From: Hyphomicrobiales bacterium
GTDB lineage: Bacteria > Pseudomonadota > Alphaproteobacteria > Rhizobiales > Beijerinckiaceae
Length of the DNA: 36,403 nucleotides
Assembly: GCA_019247605.1 (NCBI GenBank)
Contig: JAFBAS010000087.1
Span: 1-36,403 of the forward strand
Direction of reading: 5' to 3'
The translations under genes were made by a program, and so were the position numbers. Below the pieces are notes generated by a model, which did no database searches, had not been told where the DNA came from, and was given only the letters and a program-made list of their open reading frames with translations. Position 1 is the stretch's first letter, and every line of letters starts with the position of its first letter. Shown here in pieces: positions 7,986-18,147 of this stretch.

Positions 7986-8770
7986 CGCTCTCCCCTGCCG
8001 AGGTCGAGCGCTACGCCCGTCATCTCGTGCTGCGCGAGATCGGCGGCCCTGGCCAGGCGAAGCTCAAGGCCGCGCGTGTGCTCGTCCTCGGTGCGGGCGG
8101 GCTCGGCTCCCCCTTGCTGCAATATCTCGCCGCTGCCGGCGTCGGCGCGATCGGCATCGTCGACGATGACGTGGTCTCGCTTTCCAACTTGCAGCGCCAG
8201 GTGATCCACGCAACCGGCGACGTCGGGCAAGCGAAAACCAAGAGCGTCGCCGACGCACTCGCGCGCCTGAACCCACAGGTGCGCGTCGAGTCCCATCAAA
8301 GGAGGCTTACGCCCGCCAATGCGCGCGAGCTCGTCAAAGGTTACGACATCGTCGCTGACGGCTCCGACAATTTCGAGACGCGCTACGCCGTCTCGGACGC
8401 GTGCTTTCACGAGAAAAGGCCGCTCGTCACGGCGGCGCTCGGCGTCTTTGACGGCTCGCTGACCACGATCCGCGCCCATGAACGACGCCCGGACGGCACA
8501 TGGAATCCGACCTATAGGTGCCTGTTTCCGGTGCCGCCTCCGCCGGGCACGGTACCGGCTTGTGCCGAGGCCGGCGTGCTCGGCGCGCTAGCCGGCGTGG
8601 TGGGTTCGCTCATGGCGATCGAGGTCGTTCGCGAAATCGTCGGCTTCGGCGAAGGGCTGGTTGGGCGGCTCTTGATGATCGACGCAAGTTCGATGCGCTT
8701 CGAGACGCTCTTTTACGATTGGGATGAGCAGAATCCGTTGAACGGGAGAGGAGTGAAGAGTGAGGAGTGA
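7982..8770 (+). CDS. moeB: MoeB/ThiF-family sulfur carrier adenylyltransferase
   Basis: The 262-residue E1-like enzyme adenylates the C-terminal glycine of a sulfur carrier, here most likely the adjacent MoaD. The ATP loop is VLGAGGLGSP at 35-44. NLQRQ at 69-73 and DGSDNFETR at 126-134 are hallmark motifs, and Cys194 in PACAEAGVLG is the conserved active-site region cysteine. E. coli MoeB has two zinc-binding CxxC pairs; here only Cys180 and Cys194 are visible, and no C-terminal CxxC exists, so structural zinc seems lost. That is a pattern I associate with alphaproteobacterial members. ThiF-like activity on ThiS cannot be excluded. The gene ends an operon closed by a strong terminator at 8812. 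Confidence 0.88.
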   Translation: MTLSPAEVERYARHLVLREIGGPGQAKLKAARVLVLGAGGLGSPLLQYLAAAGVGAIGIVDDDVVSLSNLQRQVIHATGDVGQAKTKSVADALARLNPQVRVESHQRRLTPANARELVKGYDIVADGSDNFETRYAVSDACFHEKRPLVTAALGVFDGSLTTIRAHERRPDGTWNPTYRCLFPVPPPPGTVPACAEAGVLGALAGVVGSLMAIEVVREIVGFGEGLVGRLLMIDASSMRFETLFYDWDEQNPLNGRGVKSEE

Positions 8771-8811
8771 ATGTCGCGGGTGACAGACTTCCTCAGTCCC
8801 CAATCATGGAA

Positions 8812-8843
8812 AACCCTCCGCACCGGAGCGCGGAGGGTTCTTT
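8812..8843. terminator. Bidirectional rho-independent terminator
   Basis: AACCCTCCGC (8812-8821) pairs perfectly with GCGGAGGGTT (8830-8839) around an eight-base loop. CTTT follows on the plus strand, and the complement of GGAAAA flanks it in the other direction. It separates the moeB operon from the convergent Bax inhibitor-1 gene. Confidence 0.8.
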
Positions 8844-8866
8844 GATCGAAAGGAAAGCGAGGGCGG

Positions 8867-9613
8867 TCAGTTGTTCCGATTGCCCATGATCGAGAGCAGG
8901 AACTGGAACAGGTTGATGAAATTCAGATAGAGCGTGAGCGCGCCCATGAGCGAGTATTTCGCCATCAGGGTGCCGTCATAAGCGACCTGGTCGTAGCTGT
9001 CCTTGAGGCGTTGCGTGTCCCAGGCGGTGAGACCCGCGAAGATCACAATGCCGATGACGTCGAGCGCGAATTGGAAAGCGCTCGACTGAACGAACATGTT
9101 GATGAGCATCGCCACGATCAGGCCGACGAGGCCCATGGCCATGAAGGCGCCCATTCCGGAAAGGCTCCTGCGGGTCATGTAGCCGTAAAGGCTGAGACCT
9201 CCGAAGGCTGCCGCCGTCACGAAGAACACCTGCACGATCGAGCCGATCTTGAACACCAGAAACCAGGCCGAGAGGGAAAGACCCATCACGGCCGCGAAGG
9301 CCCAGAAGGTGCCGAGCAGGGATTGATAACTCATCCTATCGAAGCGGAAGCTCATGAACATCACGAAGCTAAGCGGGGCGAGCATGACGACCCAACGAAG
9401 CGGGCTCGCATACAGAGCCATGCGGACGCCGGGGTTTGAGACCGCGAGCAAATAGGCGCCATAGGCGACGAAGGCCGAGATCGCGAGCCCAAGGGTCATG
9501 TGGTTGTAGATGCCGAGCATATAGGCCCGCAAACCGGCATCGTATTGGGCGGTGCCGACCCGCGAAACGCCAGCGCTCATCGGGGAGCGCGCGTTGCCAT
9601 CGAAGAACGACAT
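8867..9613 (-). CDS. Bax inhibitor-1 / YccA family membrane protein
   Basis: The 248-residue protein has seven hydrophobic segments and the family ending LYLNFINLFQFLLSIMGNR. DTQRLKDSYDQ before the last segments belongs to the conserved C-terminal half, where two Asp residues gate calcium in characterised BsYetJ. The ATG at 9613 has GAGG about seven bases upstream; the longer open frame to 9694 has no such support. Bacterial members include YccA and YbhL, and YccA is a substrate and modulator of the FtsH protease. The physiological role here is unknown. It is a single gene between a terminator and gyrB, in the same orientation as gyrB. Confidence 0.9.
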   Translation of the reverse strand: MSFFDGNARSPMSAGVSRVGTAQYDAGLRAYMLGIYNHMTLGLAISAFVAYGAYLLAVSNPGVRMALYASPLRWVVMLAPLSFVMFMSFRFDRMSYQSLLGTFWAFAAVMGLSLSAWFLVFKIGSIVQVFFVTAAAFGGLSLYGYMTRRSLSGMGAFMAMGLVGLIVAMLINMFVQSSAFQFALDVIGIVIFAGLTAWDTQRLKDSYDQVAYDGTLMAKYSLMGALTLYLNFINLFQFLLSIMGNRNN

Positions 9614-9800
9614 GGGAAACCTCTTTTCTGTCGAGGCCCGCGCGCCACGATGCGCAGGCTCGCATAATATGGCCGCAGAGCCCTCGATCCGCAAGGGCGA
9701 GAGGAGGGGCGGTGCAAGAGGGGGTTGGCCGACAGAATATCCGTAACACCTGCGCCCATGTGCCGGATTTTATTCGGCCGGTTTATATCAGCGCGACGCC

Positions 9801-12320
<2,520 letters not shown>

Positions 12321-12580
12321 TTAGCCGAAATATAGTGATTCTGAACGGCTTTTTGGAGGCCAAATCAGCGTTTTTTTTCGCGAGCGCAGGCGCCAGAAGA
12401 GCGCGCCGAAAAGGCCCTTTCACCCAGATGGGAGAGGGGAAGGTAGTGGCTGCGTATGTTCACCGCGCGAGCAGCCTCGCCGCGGCCCTGTTCGGAACGG
12501 GAATCTGTGCATGGCGGCACGTCTCTTGGGCGGCGTCGCCATGTCGGGTCATCCGTCGCTCATGCGCGTTGAGGTCAGTT

Positions 12581-12831
12581 CTATGCCGCGTGCGGCTCGT
12601 GCCGGTAATCCCATACCGACCAGAGCGACACGATCGCCGTTAGCACGCCCAGGACCACATGCGTCCACATCGCGTGCGTCTGCGCGGAAAACAAAAGCAC
12701 AAACGGCGCGACGATCAGCCATATCCCCAGGAGCGCACCCCGGCGAGGAGCGGGTTAATCCAGTCCCTCAACTTGTTGCTTTCTCTGTATCTGTTGCTTT
12801 CTCTGTATGCGGTCGCCCTGACCACCTCCAC
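12581..12831 (-). pseudogene. Frameshifted small membrane protein with an SPW-type repeat
   Basis: Reading from a GTG at 12831, frame one gives a polar N-terminus and KLRDWINPLLA, then meets a stop a few codons on. From about 12740 another frame continues GALLGIWLIVAPFVLLF, a short loop, AMWTHVVLGVLTAIVSLWSVWDY and a TAG at 12583-12581. Joined, they give an 83-residue protein with two membrane helices in the style of the SPW repeat family (W-x-N, then GIWLIVAPF, then W-x-H-V-x-x-G). The switch needs one base added to the run of four G residues (C on the plus strand, 12738-12741), which suggests a homopolymer deletion or a sequencing error. The GTG lacks a clear Shine-Dalgarno. Full SPW proteins often have two repeats; this has one. 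Confidence 0.55.
12774..12808. repeat. Tandem 18-base duplication
   Basis: A 17-base unit TGTTGCTTTCTCTGTAT occurs at 12774-12790 and again at 12792-12808, so the period is 18 bases. In the minus-strand frame of the SPW-type gene this duplicates six residues (YRESNR then YRESNK), keeping frame. Its perfection suggests a recent slippage event. Confidence 0.85.
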
Positions 12832-12983
12832 GAATGAAGATCATCTTGCTTATGACCGAGGAGTTAGCTCGGTCCTATCTAAAAGCGGGGATTTTTGAGA
12901 GTTTATTGAGATGACGAGGCTAACGAGCGCCTGCGGCATTAATGGTCATCAGCGCCGCCATTTGAGCAGCGCGAACGCGAGCT

Positions 12984-14159
12984 TCAGTGCGCGAGTTCCC
13001 GCATCGCCCCTTCGAGCCCTTCCAGGGTGAGCGGAAACATCCGGCCCGCGAGAAGCTCTGAGATCATGCCGATCGAATGAGTGTAGGCCCATTGTTCGCG
13101 CGGCACCGGATTGAGCCAGACAGCATGAGGATAGGTGCGGGTGACGCGTTCGAGCCATATTTGGCCGGCTTCTTCGTTCATGTGCTCGACTGAGCCGCCC
13201 GCCATGGCGATCTCATAAGGAGACATTGAGGCGTCTCCGACGAAGATTACCTTGTAATCATGCGGGTAGGTGTGGAGCACATCGAAAGTCGCCGTGCGAT
13301 CGGTGTGCCGACGCCGGTTTTCCTTCCAGACATGCTCATAAAGGCAGTTGTGGAAATAAAAGTGCTCCATGTGCTTGAACTCAGCCTTGGCGGCGGAGAA
13401 CAACTCCTCGACGAGCTTGATGTGCCAATCCATCGAGCCGCCGATGTCGAAGAAGAGGAGCACCTTCACGGCATTTCGCCTCTCCGGACGGAGCCTGATG
13501 TCGAGATAACCCTTTTCGGCCGTCCCCTTGATGGTCGTGTCGAGATCAAGCTCCTCGGCGGCTCCCGTTCGGGCGAATTTCCGCAGCCGGCGAAGCGCGA
13601 TTTTAATGTTGCGGGTGCCGAGCTCGACCTCGCCGTCGAGGTCCTTGAATTCGCGCTTGTCCCACACCTTCACCGCGCGAAAATTGCGGTTTCCTTCCTG
13701 GCCGATGCGCACGCCTTCGGGATTATATCCATAAGCGCCAAAGGGCGACGTGCCGGCCGTGCCGATCCATTTCGATCCGCCTTGGTGACGCCCTTTCTGC
13801 TCACGCAGGCGCTCACGCAACGTCTCCATGAGCTTGTCCCAGCCGAGCGCCTCGAGCTTTCGCCTCTCTTCCTCGGTGAGATATTTTTCGGCAAGCTTCT
13901 TCAGCCATTCGGCCGGGATCTCAGCCTTGTCGAGAGCCTGCGACAAAGTTTCGAGGCCTTTGAAAGTTGCTCCAAAAACCCGATCGAATCTGTCGAGGTT
14001 GCGCTCGTCCTTTACAAGGCATGTTCGTGCCAGAAAGTAGAAATCCTCGACGGAGGCATCGGCGACATTTCGATCCAGCGCTTCCATGAGGGTCAGGTAT
14101 TCGCGCAGGGTGACGGGCACCTGCGCGTCCTTGAGAGCCGCGAAAAACGTGAGGAACAT
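12984..14159 (-). CDS. CoxE-like protein with a C-terminal von Willebrand A domain
   Basis: The ATG at 14159 gives 391 residues and the family's usual opening MFLTFFAALKDAQVPVTLREYLTLMEAL; an in-frame GTG at 14231 would add 24 residues. The N-terminal 200 residues are helical and charged. The VWA domain starts near 230 with VLLFFDIGGSMD, where the metal-site pattern is D238-x-G-x-S242 rather than D-x-S-x-S. YPHDYKVIFVGDASMSPYEI and a Trp-rich C-terminus follow. Relatives (COG3825) usually sit beside a MoxR-type AAA+ ATPase and are thought to act with it in metal insertion or enzyme maturation. No such ATPase is adjacent: upstream is an acyl-CoA dehydrogenase. The target is unknown. Confidence 0.8.
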   Translation of the reverse strand: MFLTFFAALKDAQVPVTLREYLTLMEALDRNVADASVEDFYFLARTCLVKDERNLDRFDRVFGATFKGLETLSQALDKAEIPAEWLKKLAEKYLTEEERRKLEALGWDKLMETLRERLREQKGRHQGGSKWIGTAGTSPFGAYGYNPEGVRIGQEGNRNFRAVKVWDKREFKDLDGEVELGTRNIKIALRRLRKFARTGAAEELDLDTTIKGTAEKGYLDIRLRPERRNAVKVLLFFDIGGSMDWHIKLVEELFSAAKAEFKHMEHFYFHNCLYEHVWKENRRRHTDRTATFDVLHTYPHDYKVIFVGDASMSPYEIAMAGGSVEHMNEEAGQIWLERVTRTYPHAVWLNPVPREQWAYTHSIGMISELLAGRMFPLTLEGLEGAMRELAH

Positions 14160-14207
14160 CAGCGAGCGCCCATCCAATTTCGTGAGGGGAAGAGTGGATG
14201 GTGAAGA

Positions 14208-14231
14208 GTGAGTGGCGACGTCACTACTCAC
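14208..14231. repeat. 24-base near-perfect palindrome between two genes
   Basis: The sequence reads GTGAGTGG on the left and the near-complement on the right around a GACGTC centre. Ten of twelve pairs are Watson-Crick, one is G-T and one is mismatched. It lies between the acyl-CoA dehydrogenase stop (14249) and the preferred CoxE start (14159), and overlaps the alternative GTG start. It may be an operator or a weak terminator; no U-tract follows. Confidence 0.45.
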
Positions 14232-14248
14232 CCTCAGCTTTCACGCCT

Positions 14249-15448
14249 TCACCCCTTCACATCCTCATTCCGGGCGACCAAACCACGCGCCACGATGAGC
14301 CGCATGATCTCGTTCGTGCCTTCGAGAATTTGATGGACACGAAGATCGCGCACAATCTTCTCGATCCCATAATCGGCAAGGTAGCCGTAGCCGCCGAGAA
14401 GCTGCAGGGCTTCATTGGCGACGTTGAATCCCGCATCGGTGCCAAAGCGTTTGGCCATGGCGCAAAGCCGTGTCGCCTCGACGGCGTTCGCGTCGAGCGC
14501 GGCCGCCGCACGCCAAAGGAAGCTGCGGGCGGCCTCGAGCTCGATCGCCATATCGGCGAGCCGAAACTGCAGCGCTTGAAAATCGGCGAGCTTTTTGCCG
14601 AAGGCCTTGCGTTCGCCCATGTAGGCGAGCGCCTTGTCCAACGCTCCTTGCGCGCCCCCGAGCGAGCATGCGGCGATGTTGAGCCGGCCGCCATCGAGCC
14701 CCGTCATTGCGATCTTGAAGCCTGCGCCCTCGTCGCCCAGTCGGTTCTCGGCTGGCACCCGGCAATTCTCGAACATCACTTGCCGGGTCGGCTGCGCATT
14801 CCAGCCCATCTTGCGCTCGTTCGCCCCGAACGAGAGCCCGGGCACGTCCTTTTCGACGACGAAGGTCGAAATGCCGGAAGCGCCCTGAGCGCCCGTGCGG
14901 GCCATCACGACGTAGATGTCGGAAGCTCCGGCCCCGGAGATGAACTGCTTCACGCCATCGAGCACATAGGCGTCCCCGTCACGACGCGCGCGGGTCTTGA
15001 GAGCGGCCGCGTCGGAGCCCGCGCCCGGCTCCGTGAGGCAGTAGCTCGAAAGATGCTCCATGCTCACGAGGCGCGGCAGGAATAGGCGGCGTTGGGCGGT
15101 GGAACCGAAACGGTCGATCATGCCAGCCGCCATGTTGTGAATTGAAAGGTAGGCTGCGATCGATGGACATCCGGTCGCAAGCGCCTCGAAAATGAGCGCC
15201 GCATCGAGACGCGAAAGGCCAGCCCCACCGACATCCTCCGCGATGGCGATGCCGCCCATGCCGAGCGCCGCCGCCTTCCGCAACGCGTCGACAGGAAAAT
15301 ACTTGTTCTCGTCCCAGGAGAGTGCGTGCGGGCTCAGCTCTTGGCGCGCAAAATCACGCGCAAGGTCGACAAGAGCGAGTTGCTCTTCCGTAAGGGAAAA
15401 CCCATTGGGCGGCTTTGGCCTTGGTGCCGCGCCCGATTTTTCGAGCAT
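14249..15448 (-). CDS. Acyl-CoA dehydrogenase (isobutyryl-CoA dehydrogenase-like)
   Basis: The 399-residue flavoenzyme oxidises an acyl-CoA to the 2-enoyl-CoA, passing electrons to electron transfer flavoprotein. FAD-site segments YCLTEPGAGSDAAALKT and the later R-K-A-F-G-K-K with Q-LQ-L-G-GYGY are standard. The catalytic glutamate is in VHQILEGTNEIM, the short- and branched-chain arrangement. The phrases SIAAYLSIHNMAAGMIDRFG and ERKMGWNAQPTRQV resemble isobutyryl-CoA dehydrogenase of valine breakdown, but chain specificity is not certain. The usual valine-pathway neighbours (mmsA, mmsB) are absent. The start at 15448 has AAGG about seven bases upstream. It lies just downstream of ecfG in the same orientation. 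Confidence 0.88.
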   Translation of the reverse strand: MLEKSGAAPRPKPPNGFSLTEEQLALVDLARDFARQELSPHALSWDENKYFPVDALRKAAALGMGGIAIAEDVGGAGLSRLDAALIFEALATGCPSIAAYLSIHNMAAGMIDRFGSTAQRRLFLPRLVSMEHLSSYCLTEPGAGSDAAALKTRARRDGDAYVLDGVKQFISGAGASDIYVVMARTGAQGASGISTFVVEKDVPGLSFGANERKMGWNAQPTRQVMFENCRVPAENRLGDEGAGFKIAMTGLDGGRLNIAACSLGGAQGALDKALAYMGERKAFGKKLADFQALQFRLADMAIELEAARSFLWRAAAALDANAVEATRLCAMAKRFGTDAGFNVANEALQLLGGYGYLADYGIEKIVRDLRVHQILEGTNEIMRLIVARGLVARNEDVKG

Positions 15449-15547
15449 GCATGCCTTGAAGCTGTGATCGAGAACACTTCAGATTAGTCGGTTGAGCGAG
15501 CGAGGCAAACGCCTCCCGGGAAGAAGTTCCGGTATCCCGAAGGGCGC

Positions 15548-16111
15548 TCAGTTGCGACTTGACACAAGCGTCGGCTCGACGGTCGCTTGGACGACAGCAT
15601 CGGGCCCGAATTCATCCACCGAATTCACCGACAAGATCTGCGCGAGACGATTGCGTGCCCGGTTCACGCGGCTTTTCACGGTGCCCACCGCGCAATTGCA
15701 TATGGCCGCGACTTCCTCATAGGACATTCCCGACCCCCCTATCAGGATCAGGACCTCGCGCTGGCTTGGCGGAAGCTGCATCAGCGCGGCTCGAAAATCC
15801 TGAAGGTCCATATGACCGTTCTGCGCCGGCATGCTGGCAAGACGCCCCGCCATTTGGCCGTCCGCGTCCTCAATCTCGCGGCGACGCTTGCGGAAATCCG
15901 AATAGAAGGCGTTGCGCAGGATTGTGAACAGCCAAGCGGAAAGGTTCGTGCCCTCGACGAAGCTCGTAAGATTGGCCCACGCCTTCATCAAGGTTTCCTG
16001 GACAAGATCGTCGGCTCGCTCCGCGTTGCCGCAGAGCGAAAGCGCGAACGCCCGCAAGCTCGGAATCGCGCGGACGAGATCGTCCTTAAGTCTATCGCGA
16101 GCGGCCATCAT
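15548..16111 (-). CDS. ecfG: EcfG-type sigma factor of the general stress response
   Basis: The 187-residue sigma factor has region 2 at about 15-77 (LRAFALSLCGNAERADDLVQ, TNLSAWLFTILRNAFYSDFRK) and region 4 at about 105-158 (LPPSQREVLILIGGSGMSYEEVA, AVGTVKSRVNRAR), with a short linker. These phrases are typical of EcfG (RpoE2/SigT), which in alphaproteobacteria is held by NepR and released when PhyR is phosphorylated under stress. AAAGG five bases before ATGATG supports the start at 16111 or 16108. The gene overlaps the end of nepR by 20 bases. phyR, usually adjacent, is not in the window. It is likely transcribed from the EcfG-type promoter at 16430-16455, giving autoregulation. Confidence 0.92.
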   Translation of the reverse strand: MMAARDRLKDDLVRAIPSLRAFALSLCGNAERADDLVQETLMKAWANLTSFVEGTNLSAWLFTILRNAFYSDFRKRRREIEDADGQMAGRLASMPAQNGHMDLQDFRAALMQLPPSQREVLILIGGSGMSYEEVAAICNCAVGTVKSRVNRARNRLAQILSVNSVDEFGPDAVVQATVEPTLVSSRN

Positions 16112-16376
16112 CGCCGCCTTTGCTTGCCTTCAATTGATTAAGCAACTCCGTGAACCGTTCTGGCACTTTTTCCCTAAGCGTCGCTGCATAAGCGTCGTGC
16201 AGGGAGCGCTCGATGAAGCGCTCCATGGGCGGCCGATCCCAAGAACCGCCTTTGCGTCTCACGTGATCACGCATCGAGGAAACCGCTCGAGTCGCAGGCT
16301 TTCCACGAGCAGCCCTTTCCTCCGAACTCGGTTCCTCACTCCTTTGTCGCACATCCACCCGCCGCTCGCTCTTCAT
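16092..16376 (-). CDS. nepR: NepR family anti-sigma factor
   Basis: The conserved NepR core lies at about residues 52-84 (IERSLHDAYAATLREKVPERF, then TELLNQL): two helices that grip EcfG. I choose the ATG at 16376 (94 residues) because the EcfG-type promoter at 16430-16455 would place the transcript start near 16423, inside the longer open frame that goes back to 16577; later ATGs at 16274 and 16226 are also possible. The N-terminal 45 residues are charged and probably disordered. It ends in TAG inside the start of ecfG, so the pair is coupled. NepR binds either EcfG or phosphorylated PhyR (partner switching). Confidence 0.85.
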   Translation of the reverse strand: MKSERRVDVRQRSEEPSSEERAARGKPATRAVSSMRDHVRRKGGSWDRPPMERFIERSLHDAYAATLREKVPERFTELLNQLKASKGGDDGRSR

Positions 16377-16429
16377 CCGCCACCCACTTTGTTCCGCGTC
16401 AAAGGCCGCGGGCCGCTCTCGCGGGATGC

Positions 16430-16455
16430 AACGTGTCGACGGCGTAGGCGGTTCC
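16430..16455 (-). promoter_or_regulatory. EcfG-type promoter upstream of nepR-ecfG
   Basis: On the minus strand GGAAC (16455-16451) is followed after 17 bases by CGTT (16433-16430). This matches the general-stress promoter consensus of alphaproteobacteria (GGAAC, 16-17 bases, CGTT). It lies 54 bases upstream of the preferred nepR start and points at nepR-ecfG, so the sigma factor probably drives its own operon. Confidence 0.65.
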
Positions 16456-16710
16456 TCTCGACCAGGTGGCAAGAAGAACATGAAAACGCCGCCATCTCGA
16501 TTTGGCCCGGCATTTTTGGCGAAAGAAGGCCCCATAGGAAAAGCCAGGCCTTGTGCCCCAGAAATCTCGAAAGACAAAAGGTATATAGGTGGCGCCCAAC
16601 GACAATAAAGGCGCTCATCTGATCAGATTTCCTGATCCCGGAATTCGATAAGCGTCAGAAAATTCCTGCCCGAAGTTGGGCGAGTACTGAGGTCATCCCG
16701 AGTAGCTTGG

Positions 16711-16745
16711 AAAAAGCAAAAAGCCGAACCCGTCCTGTTCGGCTT
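16711..16745 (-). terminator. Rho-independent terminator of ctpA
   Basis: GTTCGGCTT and its partner AAGCCGAAC (16721-16729 with 16737-16745) form a nine-base-pair stem with a seven-base loop. Reading the minus strand, the stem is followed by TTTGCTTTTTCC. It sits 65 bases past the ctpA stop and ends the long minus-strand run. Confidence 0.75.
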
Positions 16746-16809
16746 CTTCCTGTCCTATGACGCGCCTGGGGCATTCCCCAGGCGCAGAGCTTCAGCTCCG
16801 GAAAGCGGA

Positions 16810-18147
16810 TCAGTTCTCTTTCGTCTCCACCTTGGGGGGCTCGCTCGTGGGTTCGCTCTTGGTGATCGCCTTGCCCCGCAACAGATCGAGCGCGGCAATG
16901 AGTTGCGTGTCCTTCGTTGGGTCGGTCGCGACATAGGCTTGCGAGGCCGACAAATCCTCGCCTTTGTCGTTCGAGAGATGCCCGCGCAGGCTGGCCTCCC
17001 CCTTGGCCTCGTCCTTGCCCTTCAGCTCGTCCGGGATGGCTTCGAGCACCTTGATGTCCGGCTCGATCCCCTTTGCCTGGATCGATCGGCCCGAGGGGGT
17101 GTAATAGCGCGCGGTGGTGAGCCGGATTGCGGCATCGTTGCCGACCGGAATGATCGTCTGCACCGAGCCTTTGCCGAATGAGCGCGTGCCGAGAAGCGTC
17201 GCACGTTTGTGATCCTGCAGGGCACCGGCGACGATCTCGGAAGCTGAAGCCGAGCCGCCATTGATCAGCACCACGACCCGCTTGCCCTTCGTCACATCGG
17301 TGTGACGGGCATCCCAACGTTTCGTATCCTCGGGGTTGCGGCCGCGCGTCGAGACGATCTCACCCTTGTCGAGGAAAGTGTCGCAAACGCCGATCGCTTG
17401 ATCGAGCAAACCACCCGGGTCGTTGCGCAGATCGAGCACGTAACCCTTGAGCTTGTCGTCGCCGATATCCTTCTTGAGCGTGTCGAGCGCGTTGCGCAGA
17501 TTTTCCGTCGTCTGCTCGTTGAACTGCGTGATCTGCACGTAGCCGACATCATCCTCCGGCCGGAACTTCACGCTCTTCACTTGAATGATTTCGCGCGTGA
17601 GCTTCAGCTCGAGCGGATCCTTGCGATCCTTGCGCACGATGGTCAGCTTCACGGAGGTCTTGACCGCGCCGCGCATCTTGTCGACCGCCTGGTTCAAGGT
17701 CAGACCTTGCACCGCGTCCCCGTCGATTTGCGTGATGATGTCGCCGGACAAGATGCCGGCGCGCGACGCCGGGGTGTCGGCGATGGGCGAGATGACCTTG
17801 ATCAGCCCGTCTTCCATCGTCACCTCGATGCCGAGGCCGCCGAACTCGCCCTTCGTGTTGACCTGCATGTCGCGGAAGCTCTTCGCGTCCATGTAGCTCG
17901 AATGCGGGTCGAGCGAGGTGAGCATGCCGTTGATGGCGGCTTCGACGAGCTTTCCATCGTCGGGCTTCTCGACGTAGTCGGAGCGAATGCGCTCGAACAC
18001 GTCACCGAAAAGATTGAGCTGCCGATAGGTGTCTCCAGCGGCGGCGGCGTGCGCCGGCTCGCTTGTCAGGAAGCGGGTTTCAAGGCCGAGCGTCGCAGCG
18101 CTCGCGCCCAGCATCGCGCCCAGGAGAAGAAGTGAGGACTTGCGCAT
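16810..18147 (-). CDS. ctpA: C-terminal processing protease (S41 family)
   Basis: The 445-residue periplasmic serine protease has a signal sequence (1 to about 36, ending AHAAAA), a helical region, a PDZ domain at about 95-175 (GEFGGLGIEV, SPASRAGILSGDIIT-like ADTPASRAGI) and the tail-specific protease domain. VLINGGSASASEIVAG holds the catalytic Ser301, and RSFGKGSVQ the catalytic Lys326. Its ATG overlaps the stop of the EnvC-like gene by one base (TGATG). The EnvC-like-ctpA pair is standard in Rhizobiales. CtpA-type enzymes trim or degrade envelope proteins, including peptidoglycan hydrolases in some species. The last 40 residues are charged and low in complexity. Confidence 0.93.
   Translation of the reverse strand: MRKSSLLLLGAMLGASAATLGLETRFLTSEPAHAAAAGDTYRQLNLFGDVFERIRSDYVEKPDDGKLVEAAINGMLTSLDPHSSYMDAKSFRDMQVNTKGEFGGLGIEVTMEDGLIKVISPIADTPASRAGILSGDIITQIDGDAVQGLTLNQAVDKMRGAVKTSVKLTIVRKDRKDPLELKLTREIIQVKSVKFRPEDDVGYVQITQFNEQTTENLRNALDTLKKDIGDDKLKGYVLDLRNDPGGLLDQAIGVCDTFLDKGEIVSTRGRNPEDTKRWDARHTDVTKGKRVVVLINGGSASASEIVAGALQDHKRATLLGTRSFGKGSVQTIIPVGNDAAIRLTTARYYTPSGRSIQAKGIEPDIKVLEAIPDELKGKDEAKGEASLRGHLSNDKGEDLSASQAYVATDPTKDTQLIAALDLLRGKAITKSEPTSEPPKVETKEN

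Larger units (their letters stand above)
16377..16809. other. Leader region between ctpA and nepR
   Basis: The stretch holds the ctpA terminator (about 16711-16745), a perfect 12-base palindrome ATCTGATCAGAT at 16617-16628, and the EcfG-type promoter at 16430-16455. The minus-strand frame of nepR stays open to 16577, but residues there are Pro/Arg-rich and lack family similarity. I see no separate gene. Confidence 0.5.

Noticed and set aside
12329-12378. TATATT and an A8 tract as the gyrB promoter.
   Set aside because: No acceptable -35 lies 16-18 bases upstream of TATATT, so I do not call a promoter.
12834-12914. A 26-residue plus-strand ORF starting MKIILLMTEELARSYLKAG.
   Set aside because: It has no Shine-Dalgarno, no recognisable family, and lies in a gap with much chance open frame.
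15509-15532. GGAAC followed by GTT upstream of the acyl-CoA dehydrogenase at 14249, as a second EcfG promoter.
   Set aside because: The spacing is about three bases too short for the consensus (GGAAC, 14 bases, CGTT).
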